A stretch of 64,000 bases of DNA, from assembly GCF_020171945.1 (NCBI RefSeq), contig NZ_JAIVAP010000001.1:620001-684000 (forward strand), given 5' to 3'. The notes under the pieces are model-generated. The model made no database searches and was not told the origin of the DNA. It saw only the letters and a list, made by a program, of their open reading frames with translations. The translations under genes and the position numbers were made by a program. Each line of letters opens with the position of its first letter. The first letter of the stretch is position 1. This document shows positions 51,983 through 60,326 of the stretch, piece by piece. The stretch comes from Bacillus infantis. GTDB lineage: Bacteria > Bacillota > Bacilli > Bacillales > Cytobacillaceae.

Positions 51983-52891
51983 TTATTGCTTTTTAGCTTG
52001 ATTTAACGCCATATAGCCAGCGCCGATCACCCCTGCTTCTGCCCCGAACTCACAGATGGCAAGCTTCATTTTGCCTCTTAGATTTGCATAAAGTTTTTCA
52101 TTAATTTTATTGTTAACCTCATCCATCAGCCAGGGATTACGGCAGATGACAGCTCCGCCAAGCACAAATGCCCCTGGATCCATGAGCAGAATGATGGAGG
52201 CGGCAGCATTCGAAAAATGCTCAATCCAATCATTGATCACTTTAACGGCCATCTTTTCCTTATCTTTAAATTTTTCAAACAGGTATTCTGCGTCCGAACT
52301 TTCACCATATATTAGCTTACTCCTGGCATCAAGTGCCCTGCCGCTGCAAAGGGATTCCAGTGTCTGTTCCTTGATCCCCTCTTCTTCGCTTGCTTGGCCG
52401 ATGATCATTCTGCCCGCTTCGCCTGCATATCCATTGTCCCCCCTGATCATTTGGCCGTTATAATAAACGCCCATCCCAATGCCAGTGCTCACTGTCATGT
52501 AGAGAGAATAGCTTTTTCCTTTAGCCGCTCCCTTTTCTGCTTCCAGCAGCCCCGCTGCATTAACATCATTGTCAAAGAAAACCTCAAGCCCAGGAAAGCA
52601 GGATTGTATGTACTCCATTCTTATTCCATCGATAACAGGGATGTTGTCTGCGTCTTTTATTACTTTTGTCTGATCATTCCATGGGACAGGCAGGGCAATT
52701 CCGATTTTGTTAGCATTTTTCTGAGGATCGACCCTTTGAGCCATCCGGAAGATTTCACTAAACATTTTATCTGCCGTTTCAAAACTCCTGGTTACTGCCG
52801 TTTCCATACGGATAACCGACAAATCTTTTCCGATAAGTCCCACACGAATATTGGTAGCGCCAATATCTACACCAATTACAAGTTCATCCAT
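51983..52891 (-). CDS. ROK-family sugar kinase lacking the zinc motif
   Basis: 302-aa ROK protein. ATP-binding VIGVDIGATNIRVGLI at the start, FFDNDVNAAGLLEAEKGAAKG with the catalytic Asp (DND, about 115), STGIGMGVYYNG and AASIILLMDPGAFVLGG. Where ROK glucokinases have the HxxGCxCGxxGCxE zinc site, this protein reads GQASEEEGIKEQTLESLCSGRAL, with no cysteine set. It could still phosphorylate a sugar, but the usual substrate-shaping zinc is absent. Start ATG 52891 has AAGGAG 10 nt upstream. Confidence 0.88.
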   Translation of the reverse strand: MDELVIGVDIGATNIRVGLIGKDLSVIRMETAVTRSFETADKMFSEIFRMAQRVDPQKNANKIGIALPVPWNDQTKVIKDADNIPVIDGIRMEYIQSCFPGLEVFFDNDVNAAGLLEAEKGAAKGKSYSLYMTVSTGIGMGVYYNGQMIRGDNGYAGEAGRMIIGQASEEEGIKEQTLESLCSGRALDARSKLIYGESSDAEYLFEKFKDKEKMAVKVINDWIEHFSNAAASIILLMDPGAFVLGGAVICRNPWLMDEVNNKINEKLYANLRGKMKLAICEFGAEAGVIGAGYMALNQAKKQ

Positions 52892-53210
52892 TTCAAAATA
52901 GCTCCTTACCCAGCAACTCTTTTTTACAATTTTTGCGTAATCATAGTTAAGACCTGCGTTCATGCTGACAGGCAGGAATGAAACTCTAGTTGAATAAATC
53001 TCCTTTTATGTTCACCAATCTTGTATTTTTCTTAAAATGCACCTGCACCTGTTAATCTGATACTAATTTTCTCATTCAGAGTAACCAGGAGCAAATATAA
53101 TATAGATTGCACCAATACTGCAACTTTAGTGGATTCAGAAAGATTGACTCCAAATTTTTAGAATAGGATTACAAATGGGTCCTCAATTCTCTTACCTATC
53201 AAATAGAAAA
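52892..53210. other. Intergenic stretch, nothing recognised
   Basis: About 320 nt upstream of the ROK gene before the repeat element. AT-rich; no coding frame, no conserved motif beyond what a promoter would need. Confidence 0.4.
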
Positions 53211-53395
53211 AATAAGCGGAGATTTTCCCGCTAAATACAGAATAGAGCTCATTTCGAGGTAAATAAGGGGAGATTTTCCATTTATACAAAATAAAAAACC
53301 GTATTCTCGCGTTTTTCGAGTCAATAAGAGGAATTTCTCCGTTAATTTAAGCTGTTTTTTATAAAAATTTCTAAATAAGCGGAATTCTTCCGTCT
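53211..53395 (+). repeat. Dispersed four-motif element, copy 2 (CGGAGA family)
   Basis: Motif starts at 53217, 53268, 53329 and 53380 give spacings 51, 61 and 51 nt. The first two read AATAAGSGGAGATTTTCC and the last two are of the inverted form GGAATTTCTCCGTTAAT. Aligns with the minus strand of 11203-11398, including GAGTCAATA before motif three. It abuts the stop of the 53401 gene. Confidence 0.8.
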
Positions 53396-53400
53396 ATTAA

Positions 53401-54063
53401 TCAGACTGGGTTCTTGACTTGATCCCCTACCCGATAAGAGCGAATCCTCTGAGTGCCAGATGCGGGGATCAGCATCTTTTTTTCGACCAGTTGGGAAAGT
53501 ACCTTTTTTACTGTCTTGGCACTTAGCTTTAGATACTTCTCGACTTCTTTTGGGGATATGTCTTCTCCTTTTCGAATCACTAGACGAAGTACTTCCTTTT
53601 CAAGAAAGGACAAAGAAGTTTGGTCCAGCTCATCACCCAGCCACCTGCCTATTACTTGCTGAACAACCTGTTGGCATCTGCGGGGATTCTCTTTTACTTG
53701 ATCAAAAGAAAAGCGGATGACGGTCCATCTATCAATCACCAGCTGGTTTTGACGTTCCAGATTGTCGGAAAATTGCCACCTGCTGGTGTTCTTTAGATGA
53801 GGGCCATACCCGTCGACCTCTAGGCAAACCTGGATGCCGGGACGTATATACGCAAAATCCAAATACCTTTTGCCATCCTTATAATCATCAATTTCATATT
53901 CTGGATGAAGATAATTAAACTGGTAAAATACTGGCCACCACACTTGCTTCAAAAACAGCATTTCAGCATGTTTGTGACCTTCTTCCAGGCGCCGCAGCCG
54001 CTCACCGGTTCTTGCCTGTAAGTGATCATGTAAAAATGCCTGATATTCTTCTTCAAATCCCAT
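53401..54063 (-). CDS. PD-(D/E)XK nuclease-like protein with C-terminal winged helix
   Basis: 220 aa. Middle region (about residues 60-130) has the DUF559/Vsr-type pattern: YLDFAYIRPGIQVCLEVDGYGPH (Asp, then E-x-D for the usual E-x-K) and DRWTVIRFSFDQVKENPRRC. C-terminal 70 residues form a winged HTH (EDISPKEVEKYLKLSAKTVKKVLSQLVEKKML). So a nuclease fold is joined to a DNA reader. The Lys of the ExK pair is Asp here, so activity is uncertain. Monocistronic; role unknown. Confidence 0.75.
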   Translation of the reverse strand: MGFEEEYQAFLHDHLQARTGERLRRLEEGHKHAEMLFLKQVWWPVFYQFNYLHPEYEIDDYKDGKRYLDFAYIRPGIQVCLEVDGYGPHLKNTSRWQFSDNLERQNQLVIDRWTVIRFSFDQVKENPRRCQQVVQQVIGRWLGDELDQTSLSFLEKEVLRLVIRKGEDISPKEVEKYLKLSAKTVKKVLSQLVEKKMLIPASGTQRIRSYRVGDQVKNPV

Positions 54064-54461
54064 ATATCCCTCTCCTATCTATAAGAAAATGAACAGCATA
54101 GGTTTAATAGCTTCCAATGAAACAAATCCAGTCTTGATTCATTTGTTTTAATAGGATGATTTTTGAATGACTTTGTAGAATAATGAGTGGTAAATGTGAG
54201 TGAAAAAAGAGGATAAATATGATGTTAATAGAGGATTGTAAACGGGCAAACAGAATTGTGGAGCAGCAATGATAAAAGAATCTTTCGATAATAACCCCTG
54301 TATAAACTAATTTTAGTGTATTAGATTTCTAACAATTGTCAATCAACTTATGCCATTCGACAATAAGTCTTATCTAACATCTCCTAACCTTAAGAGAGTA
54401 TTTGTGTTAAAACCTCACCTACTTATAACAGGTTCCAACTCATCTCGAGAAGGCACAAAAC
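54064..54461. other. Long intergenic stretch, nothing recognised
   Basis: About 400 nt of AT-rich DNA between the nuclease-like gene and the sugar-operon terminator. Only very short frames occur (for example a 17-codon one at about 54220). No repeat family of this window is present. Confidence 0.4.
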
Positions 54462-54467
54462 AAAAAA

Positions 54468-54503
54468 AGCGGGGCATCCATCCGCTTTCCTGGATGCCCC
54501 GCT
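54468..54503 (-). terminator. Terminator of the sugar operon
   Basis: 13-bp stem AGCGGGGCATCCA / TGGATGCCCCGCT followed by a T7 run on the minus strand, 32 nt after the stop at 54536. Confidence 0.92.
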
Positions 54504-54535
54504 CAAAAAAGATGTTTACTTGCTGCTGAAAATAT

Positions 54536-55504
54536 TTACGCCCACCACATATCCCCAGGCGTTTCCCTAATCAAAACTTCATTCAGGTTCTTCACTGCCC
54601 GTGCAAACCCTTCATCAATCGACATCAGCGGATCTTCATGCTCGATGCTGACGACATAGTCATATCCATACAGCCTCAGGGCACTCATCATGTCGCTCCA
54701 TTCCTGGATGCTGTGGCCGCAGCCGACGCTGCGGAACGTCCAGGCTCGTGTCTGGACTTCTCCATATGGCTGCATGTCTGTCAGTCCATACATATTGACA
54801 TTATCCTGGTCAATATAGGTGTCCTTGGCATGGAAATGATGGATGGCACCGGCTTTCCCGAGAATTTTTATCGCTGCGACCGGATCGATGCCCTGCCACC
54901 AAAGATGGCTTGGATCAAGATTCGCCCCGATGGCCGGGCTTGTTTCCTCGCGAAGCTTCAGCATGGTGTAAGGGGTATGGACAAGGAAACCGCCATGCAG
55001 TTCCAGTCCAATTTTCACATTATGCTCTTCTGCTAAAGTGCCGATTTCCTTCCAATATGGTATAAGCTTGTTTTCCCATTGCCATTTGAGAACATCGCCA
55101 TATTCTGCCGGCCATGGTACAACTGGCCAGTTTGGCTGTTTTGCTTCTTCACTGTCGCCCGCTGTGCCGGAAAAGGCATTGACGACCGGTACACCAAGGA
55201 GTGAAGCAAGCTTAATTGTTTTTCTGAGTACGTCATCAGATTCTTCAGCAAAAGCTTTGTCAGGGGAAATTGGATTTCCGTGGCAGCTGAATGCGCTGAT
55301 CGTCAGGCCTCTGGATGTTACTGCTTCCAGATAAGCTTTTCTTTTAGCCTCATCTTCAAGCAATTCATCCAATGGGCAGTGTGCATTTCCAGGATAGCAG
55401 CCTGTGCCGATTTCAACGGCATCAAGACCTGCTTCTTTTACGTGATCGAGCATTTCTTCGAAAGATTTTTGTGAAAATAATACTGCGAAAACACCAAGTT
55501 TCAT
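54536..55504 (-). CDS. Sugar phosphate isomerase/epimerase (IolE-like TIM barrel)
   Basis: 322-aa xylose-isomerase-like TIM barrel (AP endonuclease family 2). Metal-binding positions are visible in GLELHGGFLVH, GANLDPSHLWWQG, HFHAKDT and SIEHEDP. Third gene of the operon; its ATG overlaps the oxidoreductase stop by 4 nt. With the oxidoreductase and a second isomerase it forms the common trio for oxidising and rearranging an inositol-like or uncommon sugar. Confidence 0.9.
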   Translation of the reverse strand: MKLGVFAVLFSQKSFEEMLDHVKEAGLDAVEIGTGCYPGNAHCPLDELLEDEAKRKAYLEAVTSRGLTISAFSCHGNPISPDKAFAEESDDVLRKTIKLASLLGVPVVNAFSGTAGDSEEAKQPNWPVVPWPAEYGDVLKWQWENKLIPYWKEIGTLAEEHNVKIGLELHGGFLVHTPYTMLKLREETSPAIGANLDPSHLWWQGIDPVAAIKILGKAGAIHHFHAKDTYIDQDNVNMYGLTDMQPYGEVQTRAWTFRSVGCGHSIQEWSDMMSALRLYGYDYVVSIEHEDPLMSIDEGFARAVKNLNEVLIRETPGDMWWA

Positions 55505-56544
55505 TCTGCCAGGACCCCTTTCTTAAGAGGAACAATTTGCTTTGTTTTCTGTGATTCGATTGCTGCAAGAATGATTTCAAGGCTCTTTAAGCCTTCTTCT
55601 CCGCTGATCAGCGGCTCCTTGTCTTCTACTACACTTTCAACAAAATGATTGATAACATGGGAAGTTGTCTGTCCGCCTTCCTCGTTTGTCTGGATTTTGT
55701 CCAGCTTATGCTGAACCGAACTGCCGTCGCGGTAAACTTCAATCAGCGAATATTCCGGATCTGCTTCAAGATGGATGGTCCCTTTTTCCCCGTAGATGAC
55801 AGTGGAGTTGTCGCTTCCGCCCATATAAGACCAGCTTGCTGCCAATGTGCCGACTGCACCTGACTCTGACCGGAGGACACAGACCGCGTTATCGTCCACT
55901 TCTGTATTTTCCTTCGCGTTAGTCGCAATCAGAGCACCGACTTCTGTGAACTCACCGAGCAGATAGCGCAATAAATCGGCTTTATGTACGCCAAGATCGC
56001 CCATGGCACCGATAAAGGCTTCCCTTTTATTAAAGAACCAGCTGTCAGCGCCATCCGCACTCCATCCTTCAGGGCCGGCATGCCCGAATGTCGTTCTGAA
56101 GCTGAAGATCCTGCCAAGCTTGCCGCTCTCAATGATCTCCTTTGCTTTCTGATGAGCAGCTGTGAAGCGCTGGTTGTGGGCAATCATAAGTTTCTTTCCG
56201 TTCGCCTTGGCAGCTTCATTCATTGCTTCTGCTTCTTCCCTTGATGCAGCCATAGGCTTTTCACACAGAACATGGCGGCCTCCATTCAGGGCTGCAATAG
56301 TAACTTCAGCGTGCAGGAAATTCGGCAGGCAAACACTGACCAGGTCGATTCCTTCCATTTCAATGGCTTCTTTATAATTGGTAAATGCCCTGGCACCGTA
56401 TTTCGCAGCTGTCTCTTCTGCTCTTTCCAGGTTGCTGTCACATACAGCAGCGATTTCAACAAATGGGTTCGCGGCATATTCGGGAAGGTGGCGATATTGG
56501 GCAATGCTTCCGCAGCCGATTACAGCAGCTTTTAATTTAGTCAT
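55501..56544 (-). CDS. Gfo/Idh/MocA family oxidoreductase
   Basis: 347-aa NAD(P)-dependent dehydrogenase. Rossmann motif VIGCGSIAQYRHLPEY, the EKP motif in HVLCEKPMAASREEAE (about 88-95), and catalytic-domain GDLGVHKADLLRYLLGE with the conserved His/Asp. Oxidises a sugar or inositol ring hydroxyl. ATG 56544 is preferred (AAAGGAG 10 nt away) over TTG 56553. Confidence 0.93.
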   Translation of the reverse strand: MTKLKAAVIGCGSIAQYRHLPEYAANPFVEIAAVCDSNLERAEETAAKYGARAFTNYKEAIEMEGIDLVSVCLPNFLHAEVTIAALNGGRHVLCEKPMAASREEAEAMNEAAKANGKKLMIAHNQRFTAAHQKAKEIIESGKLGRIFSFRTTFGHAGPEGWSADGADSWFFNKREAFIGAMGDLGVHKADLLRYLLGEFTEVGALIATNAKENTEVDDNAVCVLRSESGAVGTLAASWSYMGGSDNSTVIYGEKGTIHLEADPEYSLIEVYRDGSSVQHKLDKIQTNEEGGQTTSHVINHFVESVVEDKEPLISGEEGLKSLEIILAAIESQKTKQIVPLKKGVLAE

Positions 56545-56549
56545 TAGTA

Positions 56550-57317
56550 TCAAACTCCTTTAGTGGAAAATTGTTCTTTTAAGTAATTGATGCTTATTTC
56601 AATACTTTCGAATGGCGTCAGGCGGCTTGCATCCTGCTCTACTACCCACCACTTTACTCCTGCTTCATCTCCAAGACTGAGAATTTCCTGCAGATCGATG
56701 CTCCCTTTTCCAAGCTCTGCAAAGAACTGTTCTTCATCTCTGGTCATATCCTTCAGATGTACAAGGGGTGACCTGCCTTGATACCTTTTAATCCAGGCAG
56801 CCGGATCTTCCTTTGCTTTTGCCAGCCAGTAGACATCCAGTTCTGTCTGGAGCAGTCCGGGGTCGCTGTCATCAAAAATGGCCTCAAGCGCCATCCTCCC
56901 GTCACTCAATCTTTCAAGCTCGAAATCATGATTATGGTAGCATAATGTGATTCCTGCATCCTTCAGCTTCCGGCCTGCTTCATTCAGCAGGGGAATGAGT
57001 GATTGATAGCTTTCCTCTGTCCGCTCATCCGGCATAAGGTAAGGGCAAACCGCATATTGAATTCCAACCGTTTTAAGATTGGAAATCACATTGTCCAGGT
57101 TGTCCTTAAGGTCCGCCAGAGGGACATGGGCAGATACCGGTGCAAGATTAAGATCGTCAGTCAATTCCTTCACTTTTTCTGCACTCAGCCCTCCAAAACC
57201 AGCAAATTCCACCCCATCAAAACCGAGTTCTGCCACTTTCTTCAGGGTACCTGCAAAATCTTTCTCCGTTTCTTCACGAAGTGTATAGAGCTGTACTGCA
57301 ATTGGTATTCCCGACAT
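56550..57317 (-). CDS. Sugar phosphate isomerase/epimerase (small TIM barrel)
   Basis: 255 aa, xylose-isomerase-like TIM barrel: VQLYTLREETEKDFAGTLKKVAELGFDGVEFAGFGG at the start, CYHNHDFELE, LQTELDVYWLAKA, LVHLKDM and WWVVEQD, each supplying metal ligands (E/D/H/E pattern). First gene of the operon, divergent from the AraC regulator at 57453. Substrate unknown. Confidence 0.92.
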   Translation of the reverse strand: MSGIPIAVQLYTLREETEKDFAGTLKKVAELGFDGVEFAGFGGLSAEKVKELTDDLNLAPVSAHVPLADLKDNLDNVISNLKTVGIQYAVCPYLMPDERTEESYQSLIPLLNEAGRKLKDAGITLCYHNHDFELERLSDGRMALEAIFDDSDPGLLQTELDVYWLAKAKEDPAAWIKRYQGRSPLVHLKDMTRDEEQFFAELGKGSIDLQEILSLGDEAGVKWWVVEQDASRLTPFESIEISINYLKEQFSTKGV

Positions 57318-57452
57318 CTTGATCCCCTCGCTTCCTCAAATTTTTAAAATAAACTATTTGATTCCATCATAAGTGACCATCAAATATTTGAACATTCATG
57401 ATATGATTAAAACATGCACTATTTTGCTATTTTGAGTGACGGGGGTCTTTTT

Positions 57453-58268
57453 TTGAAAACGGATACATTGTTTTGCGGTTATTCATACCATACACAGCCT
57501 TTTTATTCTCATCATAAGTCCGGCTACCCTTCCTACCTGATCCGCCTGCAGACAGAAGGAGCATGCGAAGCGATCGTCAGAGGCAATCGCAGGAAATTGG
57601 AAAAAGGAGACCTGCTGCTCATCAAGCCTGGGGACCATTATGAACTGATGGTCGACAGCCTGCTCCCTGATAAGGCTATTTTGAGCGGAGACTATCACCT
57701 CATCTGTGAGGGGGAATGGATCGAAGAGTGGTGGAAAAGATCTAATAAACCGGATATAGCACGGATTGACGCTGATGAGAGGCTGCTTTCCCTGTGGAGG
57801 CATCTGATCATCGAATTAAGGCGGCCCTCTAAGGAAGAGTATAATGAACTATCCGACTATCTTCTCCGCTCACTCTGCATCTCGCTTGAAAGAGCGCTGA
57901 AAGAAACGTCTCTTTCAAGCCACAGACCATATGCAGTCACAAGGATGCTCAGGTTCATCGAGGAGCATGCCCTTTCCTCTTTTAAAGTAGAAGAAGCCGC
58001 TGACCATGCCGGGCTGAGCGTCTCACGTGCTGTGCATCTTTTCAAGGAAAGCACAGGAAAGACGATCATGGAATATGCCATGGAAATCAGGCTGGCTGCT
58101 GCAGAGGAAAGGATGAAATATACCACCATGACACTGGAGCAGATTGCAGAAGACTGCGGCTTCGGCACCTACCCTTATTTTCACCGCGTGTTCAGCAAAA
58201 TGCACGGGAGAGCACCAGGGGTGTATCGGCGGATGGAATATGGAGGGATGGGGAGAGTGAAGAGCTGA
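57453..58268 (+). CDS. AraC-family regulator of the sugar operon
   Basis: 271 aa: N-terminal cupin-like sensor (PFYSHHKSGYPSYLIRLQTEG, GNRRKLEKGDLLLIKPGDHYEL) and C-terminal AraC double HTH (FKVEEAADHAGLSVSRAVHLFKESTG and LEQIAEDCGFGTYPYFHRVFSKMHGRAPGVYR). TTG 57453 is chosen as start because GGGGG lies 7 nt upstream, while ATG 57414 has no ribosome site. Divergent from and likely activator of the 57317-54536 operon. Confidence 0.9.
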   Translation: MKTDTLFCGYSYHTQPFYSHHKSGYPSYLIRLQTEGACEAIVRGNRRKLEKGDLLLIKPGDHYELMVDSLLPDKAILSGDYHLICEGEWIEEWWKRSNKPDIARIDADERLLSLWRHLIIELRRPSKEEYNELSDYLLRSLCISLERALKETSLSSHRPYAVTRMLRFIEEHALSSFKVEEAADHAGLSVSRAVHLFKESTGKTIMEYAMEIRLAAAEERMKYTTMTLEQIAEDCGFGTYPYFHRVFSKMHGRAPGVYRRMEYGGMGRVKS

Positions 58269-58292
58269 GGGTATTTGGTGGGAGGTTTTGAG

Positions 58293-58435
58293 GCACTCTT
58301 TTATCATTCTACCTGTTTTAGAGTGTCTCTTGTTACTGTTATGAAGCACTCTGTATTTGATCTATTGGTGTTAGAGTGTCTCTTGTTACTTATATGAAGC
58401 ACTCTGCACAGTCATTGTTGGCCGCAGAGTGCCCC
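58293..58435 (+). repeat. Dispersed repeat, GAGTGTCTC family, copy 2
   Basis: GAGTGTCTC-type words start at 58321, 58374 and 58427 (53-nt steps); GCACTCT words start at 58293, 58346 and 58399 (also 53-nt steps), 25 nt after the preceding GAGTG. AGAGTG and CACTCT are complementary, so each unit can form a 6-bp dyad. Downstream of the AraC gene. Same family as 35188-35249. Confidence 0.85.
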
Positions 58436-58512
58436 ATGCCACTAATATAGAGTACTATGCAAGGTTACAGACCGTTTTAGAAAGCCTCAACATTCCCTCA
58501 ACACATCAAAAA

Positions 58513-58533
58513 GGCGCATGCTCCTCATGCGCC
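58513..58533 (-). terminator. Terminator of the metallophosphoesterase gene
   Basis: 8-bp stem GGCGCATG / CATGCGCC, 5-nt loop, T5 on the minus strand, 8 nt past the stop at 58541. Confidence 0.88.
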
Positions 58534-58540
58534 CTCCTAA

Positions 58541-59356
58541 TTATGCAATTTCATGAACAGTGATTTCCGGCCTGCTGCCGATTCGGATATTAATCCCTGT
58601 CTGTCCCAGCCCCTCGCTGATATAGAAAGGCATGCCATTATGATAGTGCAGGCCTTTTACCATATTCATGCGCACCAGTTTTCCCATTTTAGCCAGATGA
58701 TACGGTTTCGGCCAGTGAATCTGGCCGCCGTGGAAGTGGCCGGATAAAAGATAATCATATTTATAGTCCTTCATCTCAAGGACCACGTTCGGATCATGTG
58801 TAAGCACCAGATTGTATCCCTCCTTCACACTAAGGTAAGATAGGGCCACATTATGATGCTTGGTACTGTAATTATCAATTCCAATAATGTTTAACTTTTC
58901 TCCATTTATATCAATGACAGTATGCTCATTCCGAAGCGTCCTGCACCCGTATTGCTCGAGTATCTCTTTCAGAGCCTCAAAATTCTTTCCCTTCAGTACA
59001 TAATCATGATTGCCAAAAACGGCGTACATGCCATAACGAGGTTCGAGTTTATTAAGCATTTGTAGGTAGGGGGCCAGCTTCGGTAAACTCCTTTTTCGGT
59101 CCATGAAATCCCCCGTCAGGGCAATCAGATCGAAATCCTTTCCGGCTATCAGCTCATATAGTTCTTTTGGTCTGATTGAAATATTCTCCAGATGCAGATC
59201 AGATAAATGAAGAATCTTTATTTTATTGCCGGCAAGCACAATATCCGGCCGTTCAACCGATATTGTCCTGACAGCTACTTTGCTCGTATTTTTATTTGCT
59301 TTAAACAGTAAATAACCAAGGTAGACAGAAATGATCAAGAAAAAATATAATGACAT
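58541..59356 (-). CDS. Membrane-anchored metallophosphoesterase (YkuE/YpbG-like)
   Basis: 271 aa with one N-terminal TM (residues 2-20) and a calcineurin-type phosphoesterase domain holding all metal motifs: HLSDLHLE, LTGDFMDR, FGNHDYVLKG, LTHDPN and SGHFHGGQ. Family members hydrolyse lipid or nucleotide phosphates (UDP-sugar lipid, LpxH-like). ATG 59356 has AGGAGGAG 8 nt upstream; GTG 59362 is too close. Confidence 0.92.
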   Translation of the reverse strand: MSLYFFLIISVYLGYLLFKANKNTSKVAVRTISVERPDIVLAGNKIKILHLSDLHLENISIRPKELYELIAGKDFDLIALTGDFMDRKRSLPKLAPYLQMLNKLEPRYGMYAVFGNHDYVLKGKNFEALKEILEQYGCRTLRNEHTVIDINGEKLNIIGIDNYSTKHHNVALSYLSVKEGYNLVLTHDPNVVLEMKDYKYDYLLSGHFHGGQIHWPKPYHLAKMGKLVRMNMVKGLHYHNGMPFYISEGLGQTGINIRIGSRPEITVHEIA

Positions 59357-59503
59357 TCGCACATCTCCTCCTAGTTAACCAGTATAAAGGGCTCGTCCCC
59401 TAAGTCCTAGTGGAAGTTGGAGGAAGTATTGAAAAAACGATGACCCTTTTTCCAGAAAAGATAGTACAATAGTATTTTCTGGTTCATCGGAAGGAGTGTT
59501 TTT

Positions 59504-59878
59504 ATGAGATTGCTTGGCATTATTATTGGAGTTATTGTTGCTGATAACCTGTTCCACCTGATCGACGCTTTTGCTTATGGCCTTAAGGCCGAAACCAGCC
59601 TGGAACGGATCGGGGCTGTATTCTTTGGCGTCTGTGTACTGGGCGTATTGATGCTCATTTTCCACCGGCTGTTTTCTGCTGCCTTTTTCAATGGATTCAC
59701 AGCGGCAGCAGGTTTATTCCTGAGCTTCGACATCGCCGTATTTCACTGGATCTTCCAGCTTCACCGGATCACTAACGGGCCTGAAGCCAACTGGCTTGAG
59801 CCGCTGTTTGTAATTGGCGGATCTATTTTGGTTTGGCATGGGATTAAGAAAGAGAGAATGGCAGTCAAACGTGCTTAA
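59504..59878 (+). CDS. Four-TM membrane protein, DUF2243-like
   Basis: 124 aa with TM helices at about 3-22, 36-55, 60-78 and 98-114. HLIDAFAYG and FDIAVFHWIFQLHRI place histidines within helices in the way DUF2243 proteins do. GGAAGGAG precedes ATG 59504. Divergent from the phosphoesterase. Function unknown; family call tentative. Confidence 0.65.
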   Translation: MRLLGIIIGVIVADNLFHLIDAFAYGLKAETSLERIGAVFFGVCVLGVLMLIFHRLFSAAFFNGFTAAAGLFLSFDIAVFHWIFQLHRITNGPEANWLEPLFVIGGSILVWHGIKKERMAVKRA

Positions 59879-59996
59879 ATCGGCAATTGCTTGTTACTGG
59901 ACTTTTTTATTCATATGGTCTTCATTTAAACCTACCGAAAAACCTGCAAGTTTGCTAAGATAAAAAGATAAAAAATCAACTTGCAGGTGAATAAAC

Positions 59997-60176
59997 ATGT
60001 CTGAAACAAGCGAATTAAAAGGATTTGATACAAGTATTGTGTATGACTACAAGGATTATCCTGATGTTAAAAGCGGGAGATGCGATAATTGCGATAATAC
60101 CTTGTTTAAAAGCTCGGTGAAGGACTTTATTTTTCTACGTGAATGCCGGAAATGCGGAATGAAGAAAAGTATATAA
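59997..60176 (+). CDS. 59-aa zinc-ribbon protein
   Basis: MSETSELKGFDTSIVYDYKD followed by two Cys pairs, CDNC (29-32) and CRKC (50-53), a classic zinc ribbon. GCAGGTGA lies 6 nt before ATG 59997 and a terminator follows at 60188. Similar very short ribbon proteins are common in Bacillus; role unknown. Confidence 0.75.
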   Translation: MSETSELKGFDTSIVYDYKDYPDVKSGRCDNCDNTLFKSSVKDFIFLRECRKCGMKKSI

Positions 60177-60187
60177 AGCTGTGGGAG

Positions 60188-60208
60188 GAGGCGCAAATCT
60201 TGCGTCTC
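60188..60208 (+). terminator. Terminator of the 59-aa zinc-ribbon gene
   Basis: 9-bp stem GAGGCGCAA / TTGCGTCTC (one G-U), 3-nt loop, T5 tail. Confidence 0.85.
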
Positions 60209-60326
60209 TTTTTATATACCGATTAAGGAATGGAACTCTATTTATCTACTTATTATTTTTTACATCTCTTTAACCGTTGTCTCATATACTGGACTAGCAC
60301 AATGTTTAAGGAGTGATCGGTCTGGT

